Assembly: GCA_030679035.1 (NCBI GenBank) | Contig: JAUXTH010000036.1 | Location: 1-64,000 of the forward strand | Source: Methylobacter sp. | GTDB lineage: Bacteria; Pseudomonadota; Gammaproteobacteria; Methylococcales; Methylomonadaceae | Length of the DNA: 64,000 nt | Direction of reading: 5' to 3' | Shown here: piece after piece, positions 1-7,155 of the stretch | How positions within the stretch are numbered: the first letter of the stretch is position 1 | Layout: every line of letters begins with the position of its first letter | Notes under the pieces: generated by a model | Told to the model about the DNA's origin: nothing | What the model saw: only the letters and a program-made list of their open reading frames with translations | The model's database searches: none | Translations under genes and position numbers: made by a program

Positions 1-142
1 TCTTTTGGCGAAGCAAAAGAAAGTAACTCGCCCTCGGGTGCGAGAACCCGATTAAAAATAAACCGTCGCAACAGCGACACTTTAATAATAAAAATGTTAA
101 TGCAGTCTAAATTCGAATAACTGCGTAACATCAGTTATTAAT
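1..142 (-). repeat. Half of a MITE-like element, cut by the window edge
   Basis: Bases 1-137 are the reverse complement of 50170-50306 with only two mismatches and no gap seen. The right end carries the 16-base terminal repeat TGCGTAACATCAGTTA (122-137) plus TTAAT, exactly as at 50489-50509. The rest of the element lies outside the window. The end at 142 touches the ribosome binding site of the next gene (GGTGA at 143-147), so any promoter for that gene must lie in or beyond the element. Confidence 0.85.
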
Positions 143-153
143 GGTGAATAAGA

Positions 154-483
154 ATGAAAAAAATAACACTGATTTGTTCAAGTTTATTGTTGGCAACAAG
201 CTCTGCCGTTTTTGCAGTTGAAAATCATGGAAAGGCCGCACTTGAACGTGCGAATGCGGCGGCTAAAGCAAGTGATGCAAAAGAAATTGTGAAGCAGGCA
301 AGCGCGGCATTAGAACATAGCTTGGCATCAGCTATAGTGCTTAAAGGCGTTTCACAAAAACACATGCAATCTGCTTCCAACCATCTGGAAGAAGCTATTA
401 ATGCGGGTAATTTGGGTCAAGCAGATCAAGCTAAAACACATGTTAACGCAGCAATAACCGAAATCCAGGGAGCTAATTCATAA
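154..483 (+). CDS. SmbP-like small exported metal-binding protein
   Basis: A 109-residue protein with a clear Sec signal peptide (about residues 1-21, cleavage after VFA). The mature part is short, helical and rich in Ala, His, Glu and Asp, with heptad-like spacing of HG, EH, KH, NHLEE and THV. This matches the general plan of the Nitrosomonas small metal-binding protein SmbP, a periplasmic four-helix protein that binds copper and other divalent metals. The family call is by resemblance only. The start is supported by GGTGA seven bases upstream and a hairpin terminator follows, so it is monocistronic. The element end at 142 lies directly against the ribosome binding site. Confidence 0.65.
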   Translation: MKKITLICSSLLLATSSAVFAVENHGKAALERANAAAKASDAKEIVKQASAALEHSLASAIVLKGVSQKHMQSASNHLEEAINAGNLGQADQAKTHVNAAITEIQGANS

Positions 484-516
484 AGTAAATTTAATAGAGG
501 TATATTGAATTTAACG

Positions 517-545
517 GAAGCCGGTTTTATACCGGCTTCTTTGTA
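517..545 (+). terminator. Rho-independent terminator of the SmbP-like gene
   Basis: GAAGCCGGT, a five-base loop, ACCGGCTTC, then TTTGTATTT: a nine-base perfect stem with a T-rich tail 35 bases after the stop codon. Confidence 0.8.
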
Positions 546-651
546 TTTAACAGAATGCTATCTCGAGCGTGTTGTTTTTGCAGGGGCGGGTTGACTGAAA
601 TCGTCAGTGCGTAGATTGGGCTGACGCAAGGAAGCCCAACTGATCGGAGCT

Positions 652-675
652 GCATGCTGTTTATGCCCGACATTT
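652..675 (+). repeat. REP-like hairpin repeat, copy 1
   Basis: The core GCATGCTGTTTATGCCCGAC also occurs near 41231 and 60880 on this strand and at 55208-55232 on the other strand. In the best copy the ends pair (GCCGGGCA with TGCCCGGC) around a nine-base loop. Apart from this core, nothing was recognised between the terminator at 545 and the next gene at 794. Confidence 0.7.
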
Positions 676-793
676 CAATCCGCCTACAGCTTTGTAATGG
701 CCGACGCTAACCGTTAAAATTAGGCTTAATTGGCCTGGGCGAATGCCTTCTTATTCGTTTAGGTTTCTGTTTATTAAATTTAAAGAGCTCTTA

Positions 794-1684
794 ATGAGAA
801 TATTCGCTGTTTTGTTGTTGCTTGTAATTTCAAGCGTCTCTAATGCTGGACCTGTTGATACAAATCCCACAGTTACCTCCTCAGACCTGATTCATAAGGA
901 AACGGCTGATAAGGAAGCAAAATTAAAAGATACGGGGCGAATTGTTAAGGAACTAGCCTATTCATCAACACTCGATAAAAATCAAGTTAGTACGTGGTGC
1001 CAGAGACGTATACCTGAAATTATCGATTCTTTTTCATCAGGCCCCAACAAATTGATCAGCGTCGGCGAATGTACATGCAAAACAATCGGTACCGTATCGA
1101 TGGAGCAACAGTTCGAGTGCGAATTCCCATACTCGTACAGTGATGGTTCGCAATTAACTGAAAACACCCAGAAACCGGCTCAACCACAAAAGACGCGAGA
1201 GAAAAATGCAGCCGCAGTTTCACAAGGTCTTGTGCTGAAAAGTGACAAGAAAACTGGGATTACTGGCGACGAGCAGAAAAAATTAGACGCCGAAAAAAAG
1301 ACGCAACGTGCTGCTGAAAAAGCTCAAAAAGAAAAAGAAGAAGCTGAAGGCCAGGAAAGGCAAAAACTCGAAGAAAAGAGACAAGCCGACATCAATGACC
1401 CTCAGAAGAGGCATAGTTGTAGGCACATCGTAACCGCTACCGGAAATGCGTCCACAGAAGCTGATGCCAGGGCTCAAATACAGTTGGAGTCTTCCGGCAA
1501 AACGGGCGTAACTGGGGTCGGTGACTCTTATACGGTGGTCAGTAGTACCATCATCTGTAAAAAACAGACTACGAAACTTAACCCGGAATACAAGTGTATC
1601 GGCAAGCAAGTAAATAATGTCAGAAGCATCGGTGAATGTGGATCAAGCGCCGATTCGCAAGGGTCTTCCAAATCGGCGAAATAG
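794..1684 (+). CDS. Exported Lys/Glu-rich protein of unknown function
   Basis: Start placed at 794, where a Sec signal peptide begins (MRIFAVLLLLVISSVSNAG) and AAAGAGC lies upstream. An in-frame start at 743 would put 17 residues ahead of the signal and is less likely. The mature protein has a cysteine-containing globular part (about residues 60-125), a highly charged K/E/Q stretch (about 170-210) predicted as a single long helix or coiled coil, then a C-terminal part with paired cysteines (SCRH, IICK, YKCIG, GECG). I do not recognise a family. Conserved cysteines and the signal suggest a periplasmic or secreted disulfide protein. Confidence 0.6.
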   Translation: MRIFAVLLLLVISSVSNAGPVDTNPTVTSSDLIHKETADKEAKLKDTGRIVKELAYSSTLDKNQVSTWCQRRIPEIIDSFSSGPNKLISVGECTCKTIGTVSMEQQFECEFPYSYSDGSQLTENTQKPAQPQKTREKNAAAVSQGLVLKSDKKTGITGDEQKKLDAEKKTQRAAEKAQKEKEEAEGQERQKLEEKRQADINDPQKRHSCRHIVTATGNASTEADARAQIQLESSGKTGVTGVGDSYTVVSSTIICKKQTTKLNPEYKCIGKQVNNVRSIGECGSSADSQGSSKSAK

Positions 1685-1760
1685 CTTTATTTGTGGCTGG
1701 TTTCGCGTATCAAACCGCCCCGCCGATTACAGCCTGTCGGAGCGTGGTGGATTGCCTAGT

Positions 1761-1840
1761 GCGGTAGGCTGAATGTAATGAAACCCAGCGAGTTTGTGGC
1801 ATCAAATCTGGGTTTCGCGATGCTCTACCCAGCCTACCGC
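1761..1840. repeat. Palindromic intergenic repeat (GCGGTAGGCTG ends)
   Basis: The element starts GCGGTAGGCTG and ends CAGCCTACCGC, with an inner AAACCCAG/CTGGGTTT pair. On the minus strand it is read as VGWVEHRETQ, a peptide I recognise from many proteobacterial annotations of such repeats. Its right end forms the 3' end of the truncated hydrolase gene at 1802-2098. Confidence 0.7.
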
Positions 1841-2098
1841 GCTTCTATCCGATCCGAAAACTTCGCTCGGTTTTTTAAATTTTCCGGTCAAATTGCGGTC
1901 GGTAGCGAAAAAAGTTTTAACAACCGCATAATTTTTCGATTCTAAATCATCGTCTTGTCCAAAATCCCTTATACTTTCGCCGATTCCGCTAGCATTGGAA
2001 TAGAACTCATCCTCTGGCTGAGTCGCAATGTTTCGGTCTGTAGCGCATCCAATCAGAAAAGCTATAGCAAATATATTTATAATTCTTGTTGTGTACAT
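1802..2098 (-). pseudogene. Truncated DUF900-type alpha/beta hydrolase lipoprotein, 5' end only
   Basis: The 98-residue reading frame begins with a lipoprotein signal (lipobox LIGC at residues 15-18). It then has VVKTFFATDRNLTG and KPSEVFGSDR, which resemble the N-terminal signature (FFATDRxLTG...FGxxR) of DUF900 alpha/beta hydrolases. Homology stops after GSDR. The remaining residues, AVGWVEHRETQI, come from the palindromic repeat at 1761-1840. The hydrolase catalytic domain is absent, so I treat this as a gene remnant whose 3' part was lost at the repeat. Confidence 0.6.
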
Positions 2099-2187
2099 TT
2101 AACTATCCCCAAAATTAATAATAAAAACGAGATAAATTATTTCAGACTTTGAGCAATATTTTCGATATATATTTATGTTCTATATCT

Positions 2188-2964
2188 CTAATGATTTAAC
2201 GAAGCTCGATAGCTTTTGATCAAAAACCAACACATGCCGAGAGCCAGCGACCGCCCGAGACGAGCAGTTTGCTCTTCGGATAGTCCCATCGGACGATGCG
2301 AACCCGGACTGACAAATCCGTAAACGCCAGCCAGTCCTCTTTCTTCTTCTAGAGTAATAAATCCTACATTTCTCAAAAATCCAAGCACAGAGCCCCATTT
2401 AGTCAAATCGTAAGGTGGAGAGCCGGACGATTGTCGAGTAGCGGCAATTGCCTTGGCCAGCGTTTCGAGGGCAACGCGGATGTCGTTCAGGCAGGCGTTG
2501 TAATTGGCTGGGGATGATCTAAAGGATTCGGAAGATGCATTTATTTTGTTCTCGATAGCACCGTCTTCATCAAGACCGGAGTTTTTCAGTTCTTCAAGGA
2601 GATCGTCGTCGAGAGGACGAGCATCGCTGATTGATGGATCTAACTGAATCAGCTTCTTGTTTTCGATTTCATATCCATCCAGTTGCAAACAACGATAAAG
2701 GTCATCGAAGCGTTCGTCGTAAATGCCTTTCCTAGGAGCACTCCCTCTAAAGCTGCTGCTAGTTCGAGCGATTTCTTCTACTAAAGACAATATGTTGCCG
2801 TCGCTTTCTGAAAGCAGACAATCCTTAAGTACAGTAATCGCGCTGACATATCTGTCTCCAAAGTCAGCGGTAATTCCGTGTTTCTCTATCAGCAATTCGA
2901 TGGAATCGGTACTTTGAAGCCCGAGATATTGTACGAGCGAATAGCGCGTTCTTATGCCGATCAT
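2188..2964 (-). CDS. Unknown protein with HEPN/Abi-like C-terminal domain
   Basis: A 258-residue soluble protein. The start is well supported by AGGAG seven bases upstream. The N-terminal half (to about 105) is unrecognised. The C-terminal part, from SSPANYNACLNDIRVALETL to RLGRSLALGMCWFLIKSY, contains a KWGSVLGFLR helix and a conserved-looking GSHRP motif. It is reminiscent of the helical C-terminal domain of abortive-infection and HEPN proteins, where R/H residues can be catalytic. The assignment is from memory of pattern and is weak. The location among toxin-antitoxin remnants and repeats fits a stand-alone defence or stress gene. Confidence 0.45.
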   Translation of the reverse strand: MIGIRTRYSLVQYLGLQSTDSIELLIEKHGITADFGDRYVSAITVLKDCLLSESDGNILSLVEEIARTSSSFRGSAPRKGIYDERFDDLYRCLQLDGYEIENKKLIQLDPSISDARPLDDDLLEELKNSGLDEDGAIENKINASSESFRSSPANYNACLNDIRVALETLAKAIAATRQSSGSPPYDLTKWGSVLGFLRNVGFITLEEERGLAGVYGFVSPGSHRPMGLSEEQTARLGRSLALGMCWFLIKSYRASLNH

Positions 2965-3091
2965 CCTATCTCCTCTCTCAATTTAACAAATAAAAAATTA
3001 ACAACTAACCTAATCCCACTCTCGCAAAAAACAAGTTCCGTAGGGTGGTTTCGCGCCAGCAAACCGCCCCACTCGCGCAACGTCGATTATA

Positions 3092-3184
3092 ATACCAATC
3101 CCAATAAGTTCTCATGCCATCCCTTCTCCAGCGGGAGAAGGCTAGGTTGAGGGGGTTAAAACAAAAACTTATTGGGATTGGTAT
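3092..3184. repeat. Short MITE nested in another repeat, 19-bp perfect terminal repeats
   Basis: ATACCAATCCCAATAAGTT (3092-3110) is perfectly inverted at 3166-3184. The interior holds a CCTTCTCC/GGGAGAAGG hairpin and a purine-rich tail. The flanks (CGATTATA before, TAACCTGTCG after) match a contiguous version at about 1724-1736 (CGATTACAGCCTGTCG). This suggests insertion into an older repeat with duplication of TA. Confidence 0.75.
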
Positions 3185-3200
3185 AACCTGTCGCCGTGTG

Positions 3201-3225
3201 GTGGATTGCCTAACGGCGAATCCAC
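3201..3225. repeat. Hairpin repeat GTGGATT-GCC...GGC-GAATCCAC
   Basis: A 25-base palindrome with a short loop. A second copy is at 42023-42049 and a partial one at about 1746-1756 (GTGGTGGATTGCC). Confidence 0.65.
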
Positions 3226-3441
3226 TTACAGCTTTAATATATCAAAACCGATTGAGAGTATATCCCTACAAATCACAAAAAATGGTGGACAATAAAAAAA
3301 CGCCAAGCCTTACAGCTCTACTGTTCTTAAGCAGTCTATCGGTTGCAAATGCATATTTTCCATATGTAAAGTGTAGTTATCGACTTCACCTGCAACCCGA
3401 TTAAAAACAAAACTAATATCCGTGAATGCGGGCTACCGCTG

Positions 3442-3654
3442 TTGACGGCAAGATTGATGTTTAACAGAGGAATGCTGGTGCGCGAAGACACCCGCAAGAC
3501 ATACTCTGACCGGCGTTTTATCGGCTATAACACAATAGAGGGGCGATTAATGGTAGTGGTATTTTGTACGCCCTCCGATGACTGTATCCACATTATTTCT
3601 TTTAGAAAGGCGAATCGACGTGAGCAAACGAAATTTGAAAACCAAGCCCTCTGA
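3442..3654 (+). CDS. brnT: BrnT-type toxin, damaged or unusual 5' end
   Basis: Residues LVREDTRKTYSDRRFIGYNT, EGRLMVVVFC and HIISFRKANRREQ are characteristic of BrnT, the RelE-fold mRNA-cleaving toxin of type II BrnT/BrnA systems. BrnT-like sequence (VVIDFTCNPIKNKTNI...) continues in frame upstream to 3370, but no ATG, GTG or TTG precedes it. The only nearby ATG (3364) is followed at once by TAA. The first usable start is TTG at 3442, which removes about 24 conserved residues. The toxin may be inactive, or it may start at a non-standard codon. It overlaps brnA by 35 bases. Confidence 0.6.
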   Translation: MTARLMFNRGMLVREDTRKTYSDRRFIGYNTIEGRLMVVVFCTPSDDCIHIISFRKANRREQTKFENQAL

Positions 3655-3958
3655 AATCGACTGGGCAGCAGTGGATGCCGCGCCTTTGGCTGACGTGCCG
3701 GATGAGGACAGCCCGGAATTAACCTCTGCGGAATTCTCTGAACTGCGGCCATTGGCCGAGGTATTGCCAGCGCTGAACTTAAGCAAGCAGCGCGTCACCA
3801 TTATGTTGGATGAAGCGGTAGTTCAGGCATACAAGGCTAAAGCAGGCGGGCGTGGATATCAGGCGCTTATTAATGACACATTGCGTCGGGCATTGGAGGC
3901 CGATAGTGTGAAAGAGGCGTTGCGAGAGGTGATACGGGAAGAGTTGCATCGGGCTTGA
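3620..3958 (+). CDS. brnA: BrnA-type antitoxin
   Basis: A 112-residue protein, starting at GTG 3620 (SKRNLKTKPSEIDWAAVDA), which is where BrnA proteins normally begin. The earlier in-frame ATG at 3578 lies inside the toxin gene. The N-terminal half is acidic and probably unfolded until it binds the toxin. The C-terminal half, with RVTIMLDEAVVQAYKAKAGG and YQALINDTLRRAL, is the ribbon-helix-helix DNA-binding domain of the BrnA/DUF4415 family. In the known system BrnA neutralises BrnT and the complex represses the operon. It looks intact even though its toxin partner is 5'-damaged. Confidence 0.75.
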   Translation: MSKRNLKTKPSEIDWAAVDAAPLADVPDEDSPELTSAEFSELRPLAEVLPALNLSKQRVTIMLDEAVVQAYKAKAGGRGYQALINDTLRRALEADSVKEALREVIREELHRA

Positions 3959-4000
3959 TTACTTGCCAAATATCCTCCCAACCTTCTTTGTCGCGTTCCT

Positions 4001-4419
4001 TTAGTTACGGGAAGTTTTACTTAAGCTTTTCTGACGAAGTTCAATAATTTTGCTGACAATTTGCTTGAACAAGACGGGCGGTAAAAATCCATAGTCGTAA
4101 GTTCCATCTTTTCCTGAGATAGGCCGTAAATCATATCCCGGCCATAAAAATTCATTGAAGTCATCAAGAATAATCCATGACCGTTCTCCATCCAGCCCAA
4201 GATGCTTTTTTACCTTAGGCGGAATTTCAATGGCGACAGCCGGATTAATAGGGGGAGTGTGCGTGCGGTGATTGTTCGGCTATCGTTCTCATTTTTGACT
4301 ACCAGAATAATGGCACAAGGTCTGTTTTTTAAGCCTTCGTTTTTTCCGGCTTTGTATTCATTCCGCCATAAATATGAATAGGAAATAACAAGCCCACATT
4401 CTGGTTCCGGCAGCGCCAT
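4001..4419 (-). pseudogene. PemK/MazF-family toxin gene with a frameshift
   Basis: The first frame (4419 down to about 4260) reads MALPEPECGLVISYSYLWRN...NRPCAIILVV, the start of a MazF/PemK-family growth inhibitor. A second frame resumes HTPPINPAVAIEIPPKV, then LGLDGERSWIILDDFNEFLWPGYD and YDYGFLPPVLF, ending at TAA (4001-4003). The break lies near 4255-4265 and looks like a single-base change. Joined, the two pieces give a protein of normal family length (about 139 residues). This is either a real inactivating mutation or a sequencing error. It starts seven bases after its antitoxin gene. Confidence 0.75.
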
Positions 4420-4425
4420 ATTGGG

Positions 4426-4689
4426 TTAATCCATCAAGGCATTCAGATGATCGTGTGCGGAATCCATCTGTGCGGTAGCAATTGCATTAATAGTTTGTTC
4501 CGGTAGTTCACTTATATGATAAGCGTGCCGTGACTGGGCTTTGAGTAGTAAATATTCATTAAAATCATGTTCGGAAACGAAATAGCCGCTGGTTCGCCCA
4601 TGACTTGTAATCGCTATGGCTTCCCGTTGAACTTGCTCTTTGTATTGCCCGAAATTTTTGACAAATTTGGTTGCTGGAACTTCTTGCAT
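4426..4689 (-). CDS. Phd/YefM-like antitoxin of the MazF pair
   Basis: An 87-residue protein. The start is set at 4689 by GAGG eight bases upstream; an alternative in-frame ATG at 4707 has no such site. The N-terminal MQEVPATKFVKNFGQYKEQVQ and AIAITSHGRTSGYFVS pattern is typical of the Phd/YefM antitoxin fold, which binds operator DNA through its N-terminus and the toxin through its C-terminal tail. It lies directly upstream of the frameshifted MazF-family gene, in the usual antitoxin-first order. Confidence 0.7.
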   Translation of the reverse strand: MQEVPATKFVKNFGQYKEQVQREAIAITSHGRTSGYFVSEHDFNEYLLLKAQSRHAYHISELPEQTINAIATAQMDSAHDHLNALMD

Positions 4690-4816
4690 GACGCACCTCA
4701 ACTGCACAAAATACGTATATTACGGAAAATACGCAATATGTCAATTGATCCTGGAAAAGTCATTTTGTCCACGTTATGATTTTATAAGCTCAAAGATTTT
4801 GCTACGCTTTTCCAGG

Positions 4817-4854
4817 CAATAAAAAACCCGCTAAGCCTTTCGGCTTGCGGGTTC
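4817..4854 (-). terminator. Terminator of ssrA
   Basis: Read leftward: AACCCGC-AAGCC, loop GAAA, GGCTT-(A)-GCGGGTT, then TTTTTATTG. A strong GC stem with a T-run 23 bases past the CCA end of tmRNA. Confidence 0.85.
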
Positions 4855-4876
4855 TATATCTTATCGGTTTAGTAAT

Positions 4877-5267
4877 TGGTGGAGGCGGCGGGAATTGAAC
4901 CCGCGTCCGCAAGTACTCCGCCACAAGGTCTACATGCTTATCCCGCTCTTTAATTTAGCTAGTGACTACCCGTCGGGCCAAGAAAATCACCAGCGATTCC
5001 GTAAGGTTTTAGCGCATCCATACCGGACAGACTTCAGCGCGATCTTATGTGAATGACCTCTGAGCGCCTCTCATACCTAAAAGGTACTAAAAACTCCACC
5101 CGCATAAGCACAGATGGTCAAAGGAATGGTGCTGTGTTTAAGCAGCTAAAGCCATTGAGTAGTTTTCGTCATTTGCGAATACTTTAGTTTCAGTAGATTT
5201 TACGAGGTGTACTGTCCTCGGCATGCACTCTAGGTTTCGCTACCCACGTCGAAGCCATGTCGCCCCC
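4877..5267 (-). ncRNA. ssrA: Transfer-messenger RNA (tmRNA)
   Basis: About 391 nt in the one-piece form. It begins GGGGGCGACATGG with CTTCGACGTGGG, and ends with a T-arm-like GGTTCAATTCCCGCC and CCTCCACCA, which pair as an alanyl-tRNA-like acceptor. The reading frame for the proteolysis tag (5138-5176) starts GCA AAT GAC GAA AAC and translates ANDENYSMALAA followed by TAA. With SmpB it rescues stalled ribosomes and adds this tag, which is recognised by ClpXP. A consensus promoter precedes it and a terminator follows. Confidence 0.97.
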
Positions 5268-5278
5268 GTGATGTGTAT

Positions 5279-5307
5279 ATTATATGAATTGGCTAAAAAT
5301 TGTACAA
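5279..5307 (-). promoter_or_regulatory. Sigma-70 promoter of ssrA
   Basis: On the minus strand TTGTAC (5302-5307), a 17-base spacer and a perfect TATAAT (5279-5284) lie 11 bases before the mature 5' end. Confidence 0.75.
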
Positions 5308-5397
5308 TTATTTTTTGGGGAGAGTGTTTATGAGGGAGGGTGATAGTTGGCAGCCCTCGTTGTTACACCTAAGTGTCTGCGCGATAGCCTCTAGGTT

Positions 5398-5519
5398 CGT
5401 CATTCCGGCAAGGAATGCCGGAATGACGAGCACAGGGATGTGAAAGTAGATAATAAACATTCTGCGAGTACAGGCGTTGCCATCCATGGCTCCTGGATCC
5501 CGGCATTCCCTGCCGGGAT
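5398..5519. repeat. Two palindromic CATTCCGGCA-type repeats
   Basis: CGTCATTCCGGCA at 5398-5410 is perfectly inverted at 5416-5428. A second, shorter hairpin, ATCCCGGCA/TGCCGGGAT, is at 5497-5519. These are of the common intergenic REP type. They fill the 270-base gap between ssrA and the GTPase genes, which holds nothing else I recognise apart from the ssrA promoter. They may also stop transcription from the right. Confidence 0.7.
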
Positions 5520-5538
5520 GACGACGAAAGGGGCTGCG

Positions 5539-7155
5539 CTAATCAATCAGCATTCGTGACAAGGGGCTGTTGCTGTCTATTGATGGGTGTCGGTCAGCGA
5601 CGCCGCAAAGCTCAATAATTCCGTCTAGCTGCTTGATCTGCTCGGCATGCTGATTGCCGATGTTTTCTATCACCAGCAACACTTCGCCATCGATCATGTT
5701 GATGGCGTTGATTAAGCCTTTGTTTAGCCCCCTTAAGGCGCTTTTTTCCAACGAGGGCTTTAATTTTTTCAGGATGAAAAACGGCGTCAGCCAAGTGATG
5801 GCGATTAACAGGCTGCTATGTATCGCAAAATCTACGCCCAAATAAGCTACCTCGGTCATGTTGCTGGTGTAATAGCCGATAAAAACCTGATAGCCAACCC
5901 AGCAAATGGCGGCAAGCGGCAGGATGATTTCGCATAGGCGCATGAACTTTAAAAAGCTGCGATGCAAGGCATTGCCGGGATTTGCCAAGGCCTGTCTGGC
6001 GGCCAGTTCGGTTTGTGCCTGGACGATTTTGGGGGCTTTTTCGCGTAGCGCGGACAGCTGTTTTTTAAGCGGACTCACCGGTATGCCCAGCTGGTCGGAA
6101 TTGCTGACAAATTCATCCAGCGCGTCGTCGAAACGGGCTTCGGCCCAGTCATCCCATAAGTTTAACTTAGCGCCGGTTGCTGCATATTTGCCGGCTGAGG
6201 GGTTGCTTAATAAATCGGCCGCGTGGTCGGCATAGTGGCGCGCCAACTGCTGGATAGGCCATGTAAACCCCTGTTGCAGCACTTGAGCTGACCGCTGCCA
6301 TTGGTCTTTCCACAGTTCCGGCAATTGCTGAAAAGCCGATGCGGAACCCAATAACCGGCCGGTATTTTGCAGGTTTTGCTTTAACTCGTCTTTTTTAATC
6401 TGTGAGCTTCTTTGCTCCAGTTGCGCAACGATATGCTCGGTCGCCAACGAGCTAATGGTCGATTCCAATGCCGTAAACTCGTCGGCTTGCAGGCCTTCGG
6501 CGCAGGCGGTCTTGAAGATGACCGGATCGGCAAACCCTGCTTTGCTAAGTTGCAGCTTGAAATCCTCATACTGTTCGGTCTGGCCTCTGTCCCACTGGTT
6601 CAGGACAAACAGCCACGCGTGTCTGCCGCCTTCCGCCAGCAGCAAACGCCAGGCTTTTTCATCCCGATAGCGTTCGGGGCTGACTACATAAATCAGCACG
6701 TCGATATGCGGCAACCATTCCAACACCTGATGTCTATTGCTTTGCTCGGTGCTGTCGAAATCGGGCATGTCGATCCAGACCACATGTTTCCTGGACTCAT
6801 TGTCATGCTCGGCGGTTTTGATTTGCGCCAGCGGCAGTTGTTCGGGCAAATGCTTTATCGCAACGCTATGGTGATGATAGAGCGTGACTTCCCGCGAAGT
6901 AGGGCGTTCGACTCCGGCTCTGGCGATGGCTTTGCCTGCCAGACGGTTCAGCAGGGAACTCTTGCCCACGCCGGTGCCGCCCATGAATGCGACGATCAGC
7001 GGCCTGGAGCCGTTATGATTGAACAGGGTATCGGGCGATCTGGCGTCGACATCGCTTAACTGGTGCGCTGCATCGCTATTAATCCAGCCTGCTGCCAGCG
7101 CCTGATTGGCCCAGCGTTTTGTGGTGTCTACCAAACTAGAGTAATCGTAAGCCAT
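5539..7155 (-). CDS. Membrane-associated P-loop GTPase (downstream gene of a pair)
   Basis: A 538-residue protein with a canonical GTPase domain: G1 GGTGVGKSS (59-67), G3 DMPDFDS (129-135) and G4 NQWD (186-189). A helical region follows, then two probable membrane spans near residues 395-415 and 430-450 (LPLAAICWVGYQVFIGYY and HSSLLIAITWLTPFFIL), with a soluble tail. The layout (Era/dynamin-like GTPase head, helices, C-terminal membrane hairpin) resembles YfjP/DUF697-type proteins that act at the inner membrane. Its start overlaps the upstream GTPase gene by 20 bases, which argues for translational coupling. The specific role is unknown. Confidence 0.75.
   Translation of the reverse strand: MAYDYSSLVDTTKRWANQALAAGWINSDAAHQLSDVDARSPDTLFNHNGSRPLIVAFMGGTGVGKSSLLNRLAGKAIARAGVERPTSREVTLYHHHSVAIKHLPEQLPLAQIKTAEHDNESRKHVVWIDMPDFDSTEQSNRHQVLEWLPHIDVLIYVVSPERYRDEKAWRLLLAEGGRHAWLFVLNQWDRGQTEQYEDFKLQLSKAGFADPVIFKTACAEGLQADEFTALESTISSLATEHIVAQLEQRSSQIKKDELKQNLQNTGRLLGSASAFQQLPELWKDQWQRSAQVLQQGFTWPIQQLARHYADHAADLLSNPSAGKYAATGAKLNLWDDWAEARFDDALDEFVSNSDQLGIPVSPLKKQLSALREKAPKIVQAQTELAARQALANPGNALHRSFLKFMRLCEIILPLAAICWVGYQVFIGYYTSNMTEVAYLGVDFAIHSSLLIAITWLTPFFILKKLKPSLEKSALRGLNKGLINAINMIDGEVLLVIENIGNQHAEQIKQLDGIIELCGVADRHPSIDSNSPLSRMLID

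Noticed and set aside
3283-3405. A 40-residue frame with a signal-like start (MVDNKKTPSLTALLFLSSLS)
   Set aside because: It overlaps the 5' end of the BrnT-like sequence in another frame and ends abruptly; probably a fragment left by rearrangement, too short to support as a gene.
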